From Patescibacteria group bacterium (lineage in GTDB: Bacteria; Patescibacteriota; WWE3; UBA101185; UBA10185): a stretch of DNA of 15,506 nt. Shown here one piece after another: positions 7,120-14,893 of the stretch; position 1 is the first letter of the stretch, and each line of letters begins with the position of its first letter. The stretch is taken from the NCBI GenBank assembly GCA_018818485.1, contig JAHIRX010000078.1, positions 1 through 15,506 on the forward strand. Direction: 5' to 3'. Under the pieces are notes generated by a model. The model was not told the origin of the DNA and made no database searches. It saw nothing but the letters and a program-made list of their open reading frames with translations. The translations under genes were made by a program, and so were the position numbers.

Positions 7120-8031
7120 ATGCTTAGAATCTGCCCTAATTGTAAATCTAAATTAGATGTTTCAAGTAGCTACTTTTGTAGTTTCTGTGGTCAGAGGTTA
7201 CCTGAAGAACTCAAAGTTACTCCTAAATCTGTAAGAAATACTAAGAGGTATGTTTCTAGAAGGAAATCATCCCCTTTGGCCAATATATTAACTGATTTCA
7301 GATTTAAAAAGACTGTAATAGGATTGGGTTTAGTTTCTTTGGCTGTTACTATTGCATTTATATTCTTTAGTAACTCTAACTTTTGGGAAAACGAAGGTAT
7401 TAACAGTTCTATAAAACAGTCTGGTGAGAGCGAGAAAGAAATTTCGTATAAAAATACTAAACAAAGTGATTTGGAGATGGCCGTGAGTGGTTTTAATCAA
7501 TTCGGGTCTGTAAACTATGTCCCTGATGACTCTTCTTTCTATTTTGAGTTTTCTGATTTATCTATGTTTAATGAGCTTTTTAGTTTTTTGAATACAAGTT
7601 ATATGTCTTTGATTAAGAGTTTAGAGGGTAAGGTTTCACCATTTTTTGCGGTTTTTATAAGTCAGGAAGAAGAAAACTATATCTGGAATTTCATATTCTT
7701 TCCTGCCGAAGGCTATGGAGGCGTTAGTGGGGAATATGAAGATTTATATATAGATAAAGTGGAGGGCGTTGTCGTAATTACTCCCTCAGAGGAGATTATT
7801 AGAAAAGTTAAATTTGCAAAGACAGGTATATCAAAAAATTTAGCCTTAAATTCTAGTTATATTTCTATAAAGAGCAGCTTACCTCCTGAGGGTAAGATTT
7901 TTATGATATCTTTGACAGAAGAGGGGAAAAACTTTGTTTTAGGATTAAAGAATTCTGATATTCCAAGTGACTTTCTTGATCTTATTCAGAGTTTTGAGGA
8001 TAGTAAGTCGAATTATTTAGTTATTTTATAA
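7120..8031 (+). CDS. Zinc-ribbon single-pass membrane protein, function unknown
   Basis: The N-terminus carries a zinc ribbon with Cys5-x2-Cys8 and Cys20-x2-Cys23 (CPNC ... CSFC). A basic linker (about 37-64) leads into one hydrophobic segment at about 65-83, then a 220-residue polar, Ser/Glu-rich domain. By the positive-inside rule the zinc ribbon is cytoplasmic and the large domain outside. The outer domain contains no motif I recognise. The gene starts 16 nt after pnp and its stop is one base before the next ATG, so it is very probably co-translated with the Lon-type ATPase. A TATAAT lies 8 nt before the start (7106-7111), suggesting a possible leaderless transcript. Function unknown. Confidence 0.85.
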   Translation: MLRICPNCKSKLDVSSSYFCSFCGQRLPEELKVTPKSVRNTKRYVSRRKSSPLANILTDFRFKKTVIGLGLVSLAVTIAFIFFSNSNFWENEGINSSIKQSGESEKEISYKNTKQSDLEMAVSGFNQFGSVNYVPDDSSFYFEFSDLSMFNELFSFLNTSYMSLIKSLEGKVSPFFAVFISQEEENYIWNFIFFPAEGYGGVSGEYEDLYIDKVEGVVVITPSEEIIRKVKFAKTGISKNLALNSSYISIKSSLPPEGKIFMISLTEEGKNFVLGLKNSDIPSDFLDLIQSFEDSKSNYLVIL

Positions 8032-8032
8032 T

Positions 8033-9106
8033 ATGCCAGAGAAAAAAACAGTACAAGAATACGCTTTTAAAGAGCTTAATACTCTAAATAAAAAGATAGA
8101 AGGTACTAAAGGTTTGCCAGAGGGTCTGAAGGAAAGACTTGTTGAAATGGTCCAAAGACTTGAGAGAATGGCAAATATTGGTCATTACGCTGCAGAATTT
8201 GACACTTTAGCTAGATATATTGAGTTAGTAACCTCAGTACCTTGGATAAAAGAGACTGAAGACTATCTAGAACTTAAGGGCGCCAGAGAAATCTTGGATA
8301 AAAACCATTATGGTATGGATTATGTAAAAGAGAGAGTTACCGAGTATTTAGCTACCTTAATGCTTCTTAAAAAACGTGGAAGAGAGGCTATTTCTTCAGC
8401 TCCAATAGTGCTTCTTGTAGGTCTTCAGGGAGTAGGAAAAACAACAATGGCTTATTCTTTAGCAGAAACTCTGAGAAGAAAGTTTGTGAGAATAGCTATG
8501 GGAGGTATCGGTTCGACCCAAGAGTTGAGAGGAAAGTCAAAAGCTTTTCCTGAAGCTGAGCCAGGTCAGATAATAAAAGCATTAATAAAAACTGGTGTTA
8601 GAAATCCTGTGATTTTACTTGATGAAATTGATAAGGCTAGTGGAGAACAAGGATTGAGGTTTGATGTTATGGCTATACTACTTGAGATACTTGATCCTAA
8701 ACAGAATGTGGAGTTTAGGGATCATTACTTGGACTATCCCATTGATCTTTCGGACGTTTTGTTTATATGCTCTGCAAATACTACTGGGACCTTGTCAACT
8801 GCCTTGATGGACAGAATGGAAATAATTAAGATGCCCTCATATACAGATGATGAGAAAATAGTTATAGCAAGAGACTATCTTTTGCCCCAGATATTTGAAA
8901 AATCTGGTCTTAACCCAGGGGAGCTTGAAGTTGATCCTGACTTATGGCCTGGTATTGTAAGGCCTTTTGGTTATGATTCTGGTATAAGAAGTCTTGGTAG
9001 GACAATGGAGGCAATTTGTAGAAAAGTTGCAAAGGAAATTGTAGAGGGCAAATCCAAAAAGGTTCTTATTACCGCAGAAAATCTTAAGTACTACCTGCCT
9101 AAGTAG
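8033..9106 (+). CDS. Lon-type AAA+ ATPase lacking the protease domain
   Basis: The 357 aa align with the middle of Lon. The three-helix segment before the AAA+ module ends in 'LVTSVPW' (65-71) and is followed by ILDKNHYGMDYVKERV (87-102), nearly identical to the Lon signature. Walker A is GLQGVGKT (130-137, usually GPPGVGKT), Walker B LLDEIDK (195-201, D197/E198), sensor 1 N249, Arg finger R261 and sensor 2 R319. The AAA+ lid ends at about residue 355 and the protein stops; the whole Ser-Lys protease domain (about 200 aa) and the large N-terminal substrate domain are absent. The next gene begins 7 nt later, so no protease remnant is nearby. The ATPase appears intact, so an unfoldase or remodelling role is inferred. 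It is likely co-translated with the membrane zinc-ribbon protein upstream. Confidence 0.88.
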   Translation: MPEKKTVQEYAFKELNTLNKKIEGTKGLPEGLKERLVEMVQRLERMANIGHYAAEFDTLARYIELVTSVPWIKETEDYLELKGAREILDKNHYGMDYVKERVTEYLATLMLLKKRGREAISSAPIVLLVGLQGVGKTTMAYSLAETLRRKFVRIAMGGIGSTQELRGKSKAFPEAEPGQIIKALIKTGVRNPVILLDEIDKASGEQGLRFDVMAILLEILDPKQNVEFRDHYLDYPIDLSDVLFICSANTTGTLSTALMDRMEIIKMPSYTDDEKIVIARDYLLPQIFEKSGLNPGELEVDPDLWPGIVRPFGYDSGIRSLGRTMEAICRKVAKEIVEGKSKKVLITAENLKYYLPK

Positions 9107-9113
9107 AGTAAAA

Positions 9114-9752
9114 ATGGATAAAGAAAAAACTCTTTCAGAAATTAAATCAAACGTTAAAGGTTGTACAAAGTGTAGGCTTTTTAAAACGGCAAGAAACCCA
9201 GTGCCTGGAGAAGGAGATGCAAATGCAGAAATAGTGTTTATTGGTGAGGCTCCCGGATATTACGAAGATGTTTCAGGAAGGCCTTTTGTTGGTAGAGCTG
9301 GTAAGCTTTTGGAAAATTTTCTAGGTGAGATTGGATACAAAAGAGAAGAAGTGTGGATTGGGAATATAATTAAGCACAGACCTCCAGACAATAGAAACCC
9401 ACTTCCAGATGAAATAAATTTCTGTAAGGGTTATCTAGAACTTCAATTAAAAACAATAAATCCTGTTTTAGTAATAACTCTAGGTAGGTTTGCTATGAAC
9501 TACTTTTATCCTGAAGGTAAGATTAGTAGAGATAGAGGAAATTTAATTAAAGTTAATGGTTATTTAGTTTATCCTGTTTACCACCCAGCTGCGGCTTTAA
9601 GAAGTGGATCTATGATGTCTGGTTTTAGAGAGGATTTCCTAAGGATTCCTGATGTTTTGAAGAAAGCTAAAAATATTTTAGAAGGAAAGATAGAAGGCAA
9701 CGGTAATGACGATGGCCAGGAAGAAGATGGACAGCTGGGTTTAGGACTGTAG
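9114..9752 (+). CDS. Family 4 (Fe-S) uracil-DNA glycosylase
   Basis: The enzyme removes uracil from DNA to start base excision repair. Motif 1 GEAPG (44-48) is followed by ED (51-52) and GRPFVGRAG (55-63), the family 4 signature; motif 2 is HPAA (157-160). The Fe-S ligands normally form a four-cysteine set: C17, C20 and C104 are present but the third, usually KCRPP, is His88 (KHRPP 87-91). After residue about 192 there is an acidic Gly/Asp/Glu linker ending in QLGLGL at the extreme C-terminus (207-212), very like the clamp-binding QLVLGL end of E. coli DNA polymerase IV. Length without the tail is typical of the family. It starts 7 nt after the ATPase gene and ends 11 nt before the RNase J gene. 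Confidence 0.9.
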   Translation: MDKEKTLSEIKSNVKGCTKCRLFKTARNPVPGEGDANAEIVFIGEAPGYYEDVSGRPFVGRAGKLLENFLGEIGYKREEVWIGNIIKHRPPDNRNPLPDEINFCKGYLELQLKTINPVLVITLGRFAMNYFYPEGKISRDRGNLIKVNGYLVYPVYHPAAALRSGSMMSGFREDFLRIPDVLKKAKNILEGKIEGNGNDDGQEEDGQLGLGL

Positions 9753-9755
9753 AAT
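9728..9755 (+). promoter_or_regulatory. Possible promoter of the RNase J gene (TGGACA-N16-TAGAAT)
   Basis: TGGACA (9728-9733) and TAGAAT (9750-9755) each match consensus at five of six positions with a 16-nt spacer. The -10 is 8 nt before the GTG at 9764, so the transcript would be leaderless or nearly so. The -35 lies within the coding end of the glycosylase gene. Confidence 0.35.
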
Positions 9756-9763
9756 TAATAATT

Positions 9764-11488
9764 GTGAGATTTTATAACGTTAAAGACAATAAAAAGAGCG
9801 GTTTTAATGATCCCTTAAAGATCATTCTTATTGGAGGGACTGAGAAGGTTAACAAAAACCTTACAGTTTATGAATATAAGAATGAAATCATTATTGTAGA
9901 TTGTGGAATTGGTTTTCCAGATATTTTTGATATGCCTGGTGTAGACTTTTTAATACCCGATTTTACCTACTTGCTAGAAAATCAATATAAGATTAAAGGT
10001 GTATTTATAACACATGCGCATGAAGATCACGTTGGGGCTGTCCCCAATTTATTACAGGAACTTCCTGATGTTCCAATATACGCAAGTAAGCTTGTTGGAG
10101 AATTTTTGAAGGTAAAGATGAGTGATAAAAGATACGGAGATTTAGGAAAGAGAGGTTTTAAGTATCACTTAATGGATCCAACAACTGGAGAAGTTGATTT
10201 GGGTTCTTTTAAGATTTCTGCATTTAGGATTAACCACTCTGTCCCAGAGTCGATGGGGTTTGCAATAAAAACTTCAGAGGGACTTTTTTTACACGTTGCA
10301 GATTTTAAATTTGATGAAACGCCTGTTTTGGATAAACCTGCTGACGTTGAAACAATCAAGAAATATGCTGACGAGGGAGTAATGTGTCTTTTGTCAGATT
10401 GTTTACTTGTTACTGAGGAGGGGCACACTGAGAGTGAAAAAACTCTTACAGATACCTTTTTTAAGCTTTTTGAGAGGGCTGGTAAACGCCAGGTGCTTGT
10501 CACAACAATTTCTTCAAATGTTTCTAGAATGTATCAGGTTATGGATGCGGCTAAAAAGCATGGTAGAAAGGTTGTTCCTAGTGGTAGATCTATAGAACAG
10601 ATGGTTGGTGTTGCTCGTGGTTTAGGGTATCTTCCATTTTCTGATGATTTTTTTGTAAAAGAACAAGAATCTCAAAAATATATGCAAGGAGATTTAGTTT
10701 ATTTAATAGCTGGTTGTTATGGTCAGCCCGGATCCTCTCTTGGAAGATTAAGCAGAGGGGAACATGAAAGTATCTCGTTACGAGAAGATGCTTTGGTGAT
10801 ATTTTCTGGAGACCCGGCTCCTCCAGGAGCAAGCATTACGGTAGAAAAAGTTATGGACGCTCTAACTTTAAGGGGTGCGGAGATTGTTTTTGGAGAGATT
10901 CAGGACAATTTACATGTCTCAGGTCACGCTAGAAGAGGTGATATTGAAAGAATGGTTAAGCTTGTTCATCCGCAATATTTTATTCCAATTGGTGGAAGTA
11001 TTACCAAGATGAGAATATATACTAAGTTTGTGGGAACACTAGGATTTTCTAAAGATAAGGTTTTTGAGTGTCTGGAAGGTGACTCTGTAGAGTTCTCTGG
11101 TGGGAAAGCACAAAAGGGTAAACATATTAATACAAAGCCTGTGTACGTAGACGGATCTAAAGCAGAAGAGCTTGATCCTATCATCATTGAAGATAGAAAC
11201 CACCTTTGCAATGATGGGGTATTTGTTGTTGCTATACCTGTTTCTAAGAAAGGTATCATTTTTTCAGATAAGCTAGAGATTATTACAAGGGGATTTATAT
11301 ATGTTAAAGAATCGAAAGAATTAATGGATAAGTCTAAGAAACACATATCAAAAAGGCTGGGAAAGGTATCTTCTAAGTCAAAAAATATCACAGATCACAA
11401 GAAGAAGCTCGAATCTGATATCCGTAGCTTTTTGTACAAACAGACTGGTATGAGCCCCCTTGTTATAGTCCATTTCATCACAATATAG
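9764..11488 (+). CDS. rnj: Ribonuclease J-type metallo-beta-lactamase/beta-CASP nuclease
   Basis: RNase J is a 5' exonuclease and endonuclease of mRNA decay and rRNA maturation in bacteria lacking RNase E. The metallo-beta-lactamase centre is intact: HAHEDH (84-89), H158 in NHSVPES, D180 in ADFKFD. The beta-CASP domain (about 215-390) and a C-terminal domain follow; 574 aa is normal. In the beta-CASP part, motif B His is present (SGH, H388), but motif C, usually PVHGE, reads PIGGS (G410 replaces His), the usual GSQGEP element is CYGQP (Q321), and the PIPGN element is PAPPGA. The start is GTG at 9764, 11 nt after the glycosylase stop; no Shine-Dalgarno is seen. A divergent, lineage-specific RNase J is the best call; altered specificity is possible. 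Confidence 0.85.
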   Translation: MRFYNVKDNKKSGFNDPLKIILIGGTEKVNKNLTVYEYKNEIIIVDCGIGFPDIFDMPGVDFLIPDFTYLLENQYKIKGVFITHAHEDHVGAVPNLLQELPDVPIYASKLVGEFLKVKMSDKRYGDLGKRGFKYHLMDPTTGEVDLGSFKISAFRINHSVPESMGFAIKTSEGLFLHVADFKFDETPVLDKPADVETIKKYADEGVMCLLSDCLLVTEEGHTESEKTLTDTFFKLFERAGKRQVLVTTISSNVSRMYQVMDAAKKHGRKVVPSGRSIEQMVGVARGLGYLPFSDDFFVKEQESQKYMQGDLVYLIAGCYGQPGSSLGRLSRGEHESISLREDALVIFSGDPAPPGASITVEKVMDALTLRGAEIVFGEIQDNLHVSGHARRGDIERMVKLVHPQYFIPIGGSITKMRIYTKFVGTLGFSKDKVFECLEGDSVEFSGGKAQKGKHINTKPVYVDGSKAEELDPIIIEDRNHLCNDGVFVVAIPVSKKGIIFSDKLEIITRGFIYVKESKELMDKSKKHISKRLGKVSSKSKNITDHKKKLESDIRSFLYKQTGMSPLVIVHFITI

Positions 11489-11509
11489 GTTTAATACAAG
11501 GAAAAACTC

Positions 11510-11518
11510 TGATATCAT
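11510..11518 (+). promoter_or_regulatory. Extended -10 promoter of ftsK (TGATATCAT)
   Basis: TG at 11510-11511, one base, then TATCAT (11513-11518) forms an extended -10. Seven bases separate it from the ATG at 11526, which places the predicted transcription start on the A of the start codon. The -35 region (TTTAAT at 11490-11495) is weak, as is common for extended -10 promoters. Confidence 0.45.
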
Positions 11519-11525
11519 AAATTCA

Positions 11526-13778
11526 ATGCCTAGAGGTAGAAGAAGAAAGTTTAAATTTAGAGTTAAAATCAGACCAGATACTGTTAGGTCCATTATTGCT
11601 TTGGTTTTTTTAACACTATCTGTTATAAGTTTAGTATCCTTTTTTGCCTCTTCCTATTATGTAAACTCGAAGGTATTAGGGTTTTTGCAGAAGATTTTTG
11701 GAAATGCTGCCATAATCTTTCCCTTTTTATTAGCAAGTGTTGGAGTTTTATTTATTGATAAGTTAAAAATAAAGTTTAAAGAAGGAAGAATTATTCTCTC
11801 TTTAAGTTTAATGCTTTTTTCTCTTTCTAGCCTTTTCCACATTTTTATTTCTAAAGAAAAGGCCTATGAGGTAGCTATAAAAGGAGAAGGAGGGGGGCTC
11901 TTCGGGTATAAAGTTGCAAGTATTTTGTCAGGCTCTGTTAGCAAAGTTAGTGGAGTTTTCATAATTTTAGTACTTCTTGTAATATCTTTAATTCTTCTTT
12001 TTAACATTTCTTTTGATAGGATCCTCAAGTTTCTAAGTGAAAGCAAAGTGTTTGGTAAGGTTATTGAGATTTTTAAGAAAATTATTCCGTTTAAGAAGAA
12101 ATCTGAAGATGAGGGGGACGTTGAAGTAGTAGATACTTTAGGGTCTGAGGAACACCCTGTCATGGAAGATGCGGGTGAGGAAGATAACGAGGAATCTTCA
12201 TTTGAAATCATTCCTTCTATGGCGGAACCTCAACACGGTTTAGGGGAGGGCTCAGCAGTATCTGGGGAAATAACCTCACAACCATCGTTAGGATTTTCAT
12301 CTTTTCCGTCAGATAAAATTTGGCAATATCCCCCACTTGATCTGTTAACAGACACAGTTCCAAGGATGAAGGATGATACTGATGTTGAAAAGAGAATAAA
12401 GATTATCAAGAGTACTCTAAAGTCTTTTGGAGTAGAGGTTGAAATCGCTGATGTTAAAGTAGGGTCTTCTGTCACTCAGTATGTTGTTGTTCCTAAGTCC
12501 GTAACAAAGATATCAAGAATTTCTAGTCTTCAAGATAATCTAGCGTTAGCTTTGGCGTCACCTACAGGATCAGTAAGAATAGAAGCTCCAATTCCCGGAA
12601 GATCTGCTATTGGTATTGAAGTACCTAATACAAATAGAACTATAGTTTCTTTTAAGCAGCTTATTACATCAGATACTATGAAAACCCTCAAATCAAAGCT
12701 TGGAATTGTTCTTGGAGAGAGTGTTTCAGGAAAGGTTCTTGGATACGATATTGGGAAAATGCCCCACCTTTTAATTGCTGGAACTACTGGATCTGGAAAA
12801 TCTGTTTTTATTCATAATATTTTGTTTTCAATACTTTACAGAGCCACGCCTTCTGAAGTTAAACTAATCATTGTTGATCCAAAAAGAGTAGAACTTATTC
12901 ACTATCAAGGTGTTCCTCATCTTTTGACTCCTGTAGTTACCGATATGGAAAAGGCCCCGTCAGTATTTAGGTGGGCGAATGATGAGGTGTTAAGAAGGTA
13001 CAAACTCTTTGAGCAGGCAAAGGTAAGAAATATTGATGCCTACAACGAAAAATCTGGAATACAGGTTATGCCATATATTCTTATTGTGGTGGATGAGTTA
13101 GGTGACATTATGACCCGAGATCCTGCTGGTATAGAGAAAAACATTATTAGAATAGCCCAGCTTTCTAGAGCCACAGGAGTTCACCTTATAATGGCTGTTC
13201 AAAGACCATCTACAGATATTATTACAGGACTTATTAAAGCAAATATTCCTTGTAGGGCTGCATTTCAGGTATTAAGCCAAGTTGATTCAAGAGTAATTAT
13301 TGACCAACCTGGTGCAGAGAAACTTCTTGGTAAGGGAGACATGCTTTTTGTTCCCCCAGATCTTTTAAAGCCAGTTCGTTTGCAAGGTGCTTTTATTTCG
13401 GATAGAGAAATTGAGACATTAGTTGAGTATCTTAAAAAACAAGGTATGGAGCCTGATTATAAAGCAGAGGTGTTAACAATGCCTACAGATACAAGAAGGG
13501 GTGGAGGTTCTAAGACATGGGGGAATGACGTAGATGAACTTTTTGATGATGCCGTAGAGATCGTTGTGTCAGCAGATAAAGCATCAGCATCTATTCTTCA
13601 GAGAAAGCTATCAATAGGTTACGCAAGAGCAGCAAGAATTATAGACGAAATGGAAGAAAAGGAGGTTATAGGACCCCCAGTTTCTGGGAGTAGGGGAAGA
13701 GCTGTGCTAATTTCTTCTATACCAGGTCAAGATATTGAGGGACTTTCTTTTGACAAAGAAGACAATTTAGATGAATAA
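11526..13778 (+). CDS. ftsK: DNA translocase FtsK/SpoIIIE
   Basis: FtsK pumps chromosomal DNA across the division septum. The N-terminus has four hydrophobic segments at about 22-46, 58-78, 88-108 and 141-161, matching the usual membrane anchor. A short acidic linker (about 190-265) replaces the very long E. coli linker. The motor shows the alpha domain from about 285, Walker A GTTGSGKS (419-426) and Walker B ILIVVDE (518-524). The FtsK gamma winged-helix domain is at about 670-740, with GYARAARIIDEME preceding the terminal strand. At 750 aa it resembles SpoIIIE-type short proteins. It has its own extended -10 promoter and no Shine-Dalgarno. Confidence 0.96.
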   Translation: MPRGRRRKFKFRVKIRPDTVRSIIALVFLTLSVISLVSFFASSYYVNSKVLGFLQKIFGNAAIIFPFLLASVGVLFIDKLKIKFKEGRIILSLSLMLFSLSSLFHIFISKEKAYEVAIKGEGGGLFGYKVASILSGSVSKVSGVFIILVLLVISLILLFNISFDRILKFLSESKVFGKVIEIFKKIIPFKKKSEDEGDVEVVDTLGSEEHPVMEDAGEEDNEESSFEIIPSMAEPQHGLGEGSAVSGEITSQPSLGFSSFPSDKIWQYPPLDLLTDTVPRMKDDTDVEKRIKIIKSTLKSFGVEVEIADVKVGSSVTQYVVVPKSVTKISRISSLQDNLALALASPTGSVRIEAPIPGRSAIGIEVPNTNRTIVSFKQLITSDTMKTLKSKLGIVLGESVSGKVLGYDIGKMPHLLIAGTTGSGKSVFIHNILFSILYRATPSEVKLIIVDPKRVELIHYQGVPHLLTPVVTDMEKAPSVFRWANDEVLRRYKLFEQAKVRNIDAYNEKSGIQVMPYILIVVDELGDIMTRDPAGIEKNIIRIAQLSRATGVHLIMAVQRPSTDIITGLIKANIPCRAAFQVLSQVDSRVIIDQPGAEKLLGKGDMLFVPPDLLKPVRLQGAFISDREIETLVEYLKKQGMEPDYKAEVLTMPTDTRRGGGSKTWGNDVDELFDDAVEIVVSADKASASILQRKLSIGYARAARIIDEMEEKEVIGPPVSGSRGRAVLISSIPGQDIEGLSFDKEDNLDE

Positions 13779-13869
13779 TAAAAGTTTTTCTACGGAAATA
13801 TTAAAAAACCTAGTTTTTCTTTTGTTCTCCATTACTGCAATACTGGGAATAAGGTTACTTTTAGGTTAA
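13771..13869 (+). CDS. Possible 32-aa single-pass membrane peptide overlapping the ftsK end
   Basis: An ATG at 13771 inside the last ftsK codons (8-nt overlap) opens a frame to TAA at 13867-13869. The product has a polar, Lys-containing start (MNNKSFSTEILKN) and then one hydrophobic segment, residues 14-32 (VFLLFSITAILGIRLLLG region), enough for one membrane crossing. There is no Shine-Dalgarno, so it would depend on translational coupling to ftsK. Its stop overlaps the prfB stop on the other strand by 4 nt. The composition argues for a real membrane peptide; the size and AT-richness argue for caution. No family recognised. Confidence 0.35.
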   Translation: MNNKSFSTEILKNLVFLLFSITAILGIRLLLG

Positions 13870-14870
13870 AGTTTAATTTCAGCTTCAATAAATATATCTA
13901 GATTTCCATCTAATACTTCTTCCGGATTAGTGCTTTCAACATCAGTTCTTAAATCTTTAACTAGTTTATAAGGATGAAGTACATAGTTTCTAATTTGGTT
14001 TCCCCATCCAGGGGTTTTGTATTCACCCTTAAGATCACCTTTTTCTTCGTTGATCTTTTCAAGTTCCTTTTGATAAAGTTTGGATTTTAAAATCTTCAGA
14101 GCTATTTCTCTGTTTCTCCCTTGATGACGTTCTTCTTGGCACTCAACAATAATACCTGTTGGAATATGTTTTACCCTTACTGCAGTCGATACTTTATTGA
14201 CGTTTTGACCACCTTTTCCTCCTGATCTGAAGAAATCCCACTCTAAGTCATCATCTCTTATCTCTATCTCTATTTCATCTTCGATAATTGGAATTACCTC
14301 TACTAAAGCAAAGGATGTCTGCCTTAGATTATCTGCATTAAAAGGGGACTGTCTAACAAGTCTGTGGGTACCACTTTCGTTTTTTAAAAATCCATAAGCA
14401 TACGAGCCTTCTATTTCCAAGACAGCCGTCTTAATTCCTGCTTCTTCTCCTGGGGCTCTTGTTATCTCTTTTACACCCCAATTTTTAATCTCTGCGTATC
14501 TTTTATACATTCTAAGTAGCATCTCAGACCAATCCATGGCCTCTGTACCGCCTTGTCCTGCATGTATTGAGAGGAGGGCATTTGATTTATCGTGATCACT
14601 CGAAAGAAAGGTTTTAAACTCAAGTTTTCTAATTTCTTCTTCAAACTTCTGATTATCACCTTCTTCCGCATATATTTTTAACATCTCATAATCTTCAATC
14701 TCAGTCTCTAAAATACCAAGTTCTTTTGAAAGGCTCTGGCCTTCCTCCCAATTCTTCCACACTTCTTCGTTACCAAGTTTCTCTTTAAGATCTTCAATTT
14801 GTCTTTTCTTATCTTCTATTTGAAGAGTCTTTTTAAGCTGATCAAGTCTTTCTTTTAAGTCTCCTTGCAT
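13866..14870 (-). CDS. prfB: Peptide chain release factor 2 (RF2)
   Basis: RF2 recognises UGA and UAA stop codons and triggers peptide release. The stop-codon tripeptide SPF is at 175-177, in RLVRQSPF, and the catalytic GGQ is at 220-222 in SGGKGGQNVNK. The N-terminal helical domain, HAGQGGTEAMDW (103-114) and the C-terminal WGNQIRNYVLHPYKLVKD stretch (289-306) are all typical. The 334-aa protein is read from one frame; the programmed +1 frameshift (CUU UGA C) of many prfB genes is absent and the first 20 or so residues of the E. coli protein have no counterpart. An in-frame stop 12 nt upstream fixes the start at 14870. It lies 23 nt downstream of the TasA-like gene. Confidence 0.96.
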   Translation of the reverse strand: MQGDLKERLDQLKKTLQIEDKKRQIEDLKEKLGNEEVWKNWEEGQSLSKELGILETEIEDYEMLKIYAEEGDNQKFEEEIRKLEFKTFLSSDHDKSNALLSIHAGQGGTEAMDWSEMLLRMYKRYAEIKNWGVKEITRAPGEEAGIKTAVLEIEGSYAYGFLKNESGTHRLVRQSPFNADNLRQTSFALVEVIPIIEDEIEIEIRDDDLEWDFFRSGGKGGQNVNKVSTAVRVKHIPTGIIVECQEERHQGRNREIALKILKSKLYQKELEKINEEKGDLKGEYKTPGWGNQIRNYVLHPYKLVKDLRTDVESTNPEEVLDGNLDIFIEAEIKL

Positions 14871-14877
14871 ATAACTG

Positions 14878-14883
14878 ATTATA
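14878..14883 (-). promoter_or_regulatory. Possible -10 element (TATAAT) of prfB
   Basis: On the minus strand a perfect TATAAT ends 7 nt before the prfB ATG, in the 23-nt gap after the TasA-like gene. The predicted transcription start coincides with the start codon. No convincing -35 is present 17 nt upstream, and no Shine-Dalgarno is seen. Confidence 0.4.
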
Positions 14884-14893
14884 CCCTATGCTT

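Noticed and set aside
9107..9113. Search for a detached Lon protease domain just after the ATPase gene
   Set aside because: Only 7 nt separate it from the uracil-DNA glycosylase start; no Ser-Lys protease signature is found in any downstream gene of the window.
10966..11391. Minus-strand frame of 141 codons opposite the RNase J gene
   Set aside because: Lies antisense within a conserved coding region, no ribosome site, no recognisable protein; a shadow frame.
13750..13779. TTGACA-N18-AATAAT promoter-like pair at the ftsK end
   Set aside because: TTGACA is part of the coding sequence and a start near 13786 would lie after the small frame's ATG, running only into the convergent prfB; probably chance.
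13803..13818. AAAAAC-CTA-GTTTTT inverted repeat between ftsK and prfB as a bidirectional terminator
   Set aside because: Only six pairs with one G-C, and inside the possible small coding frame; too weak to call a terminator.
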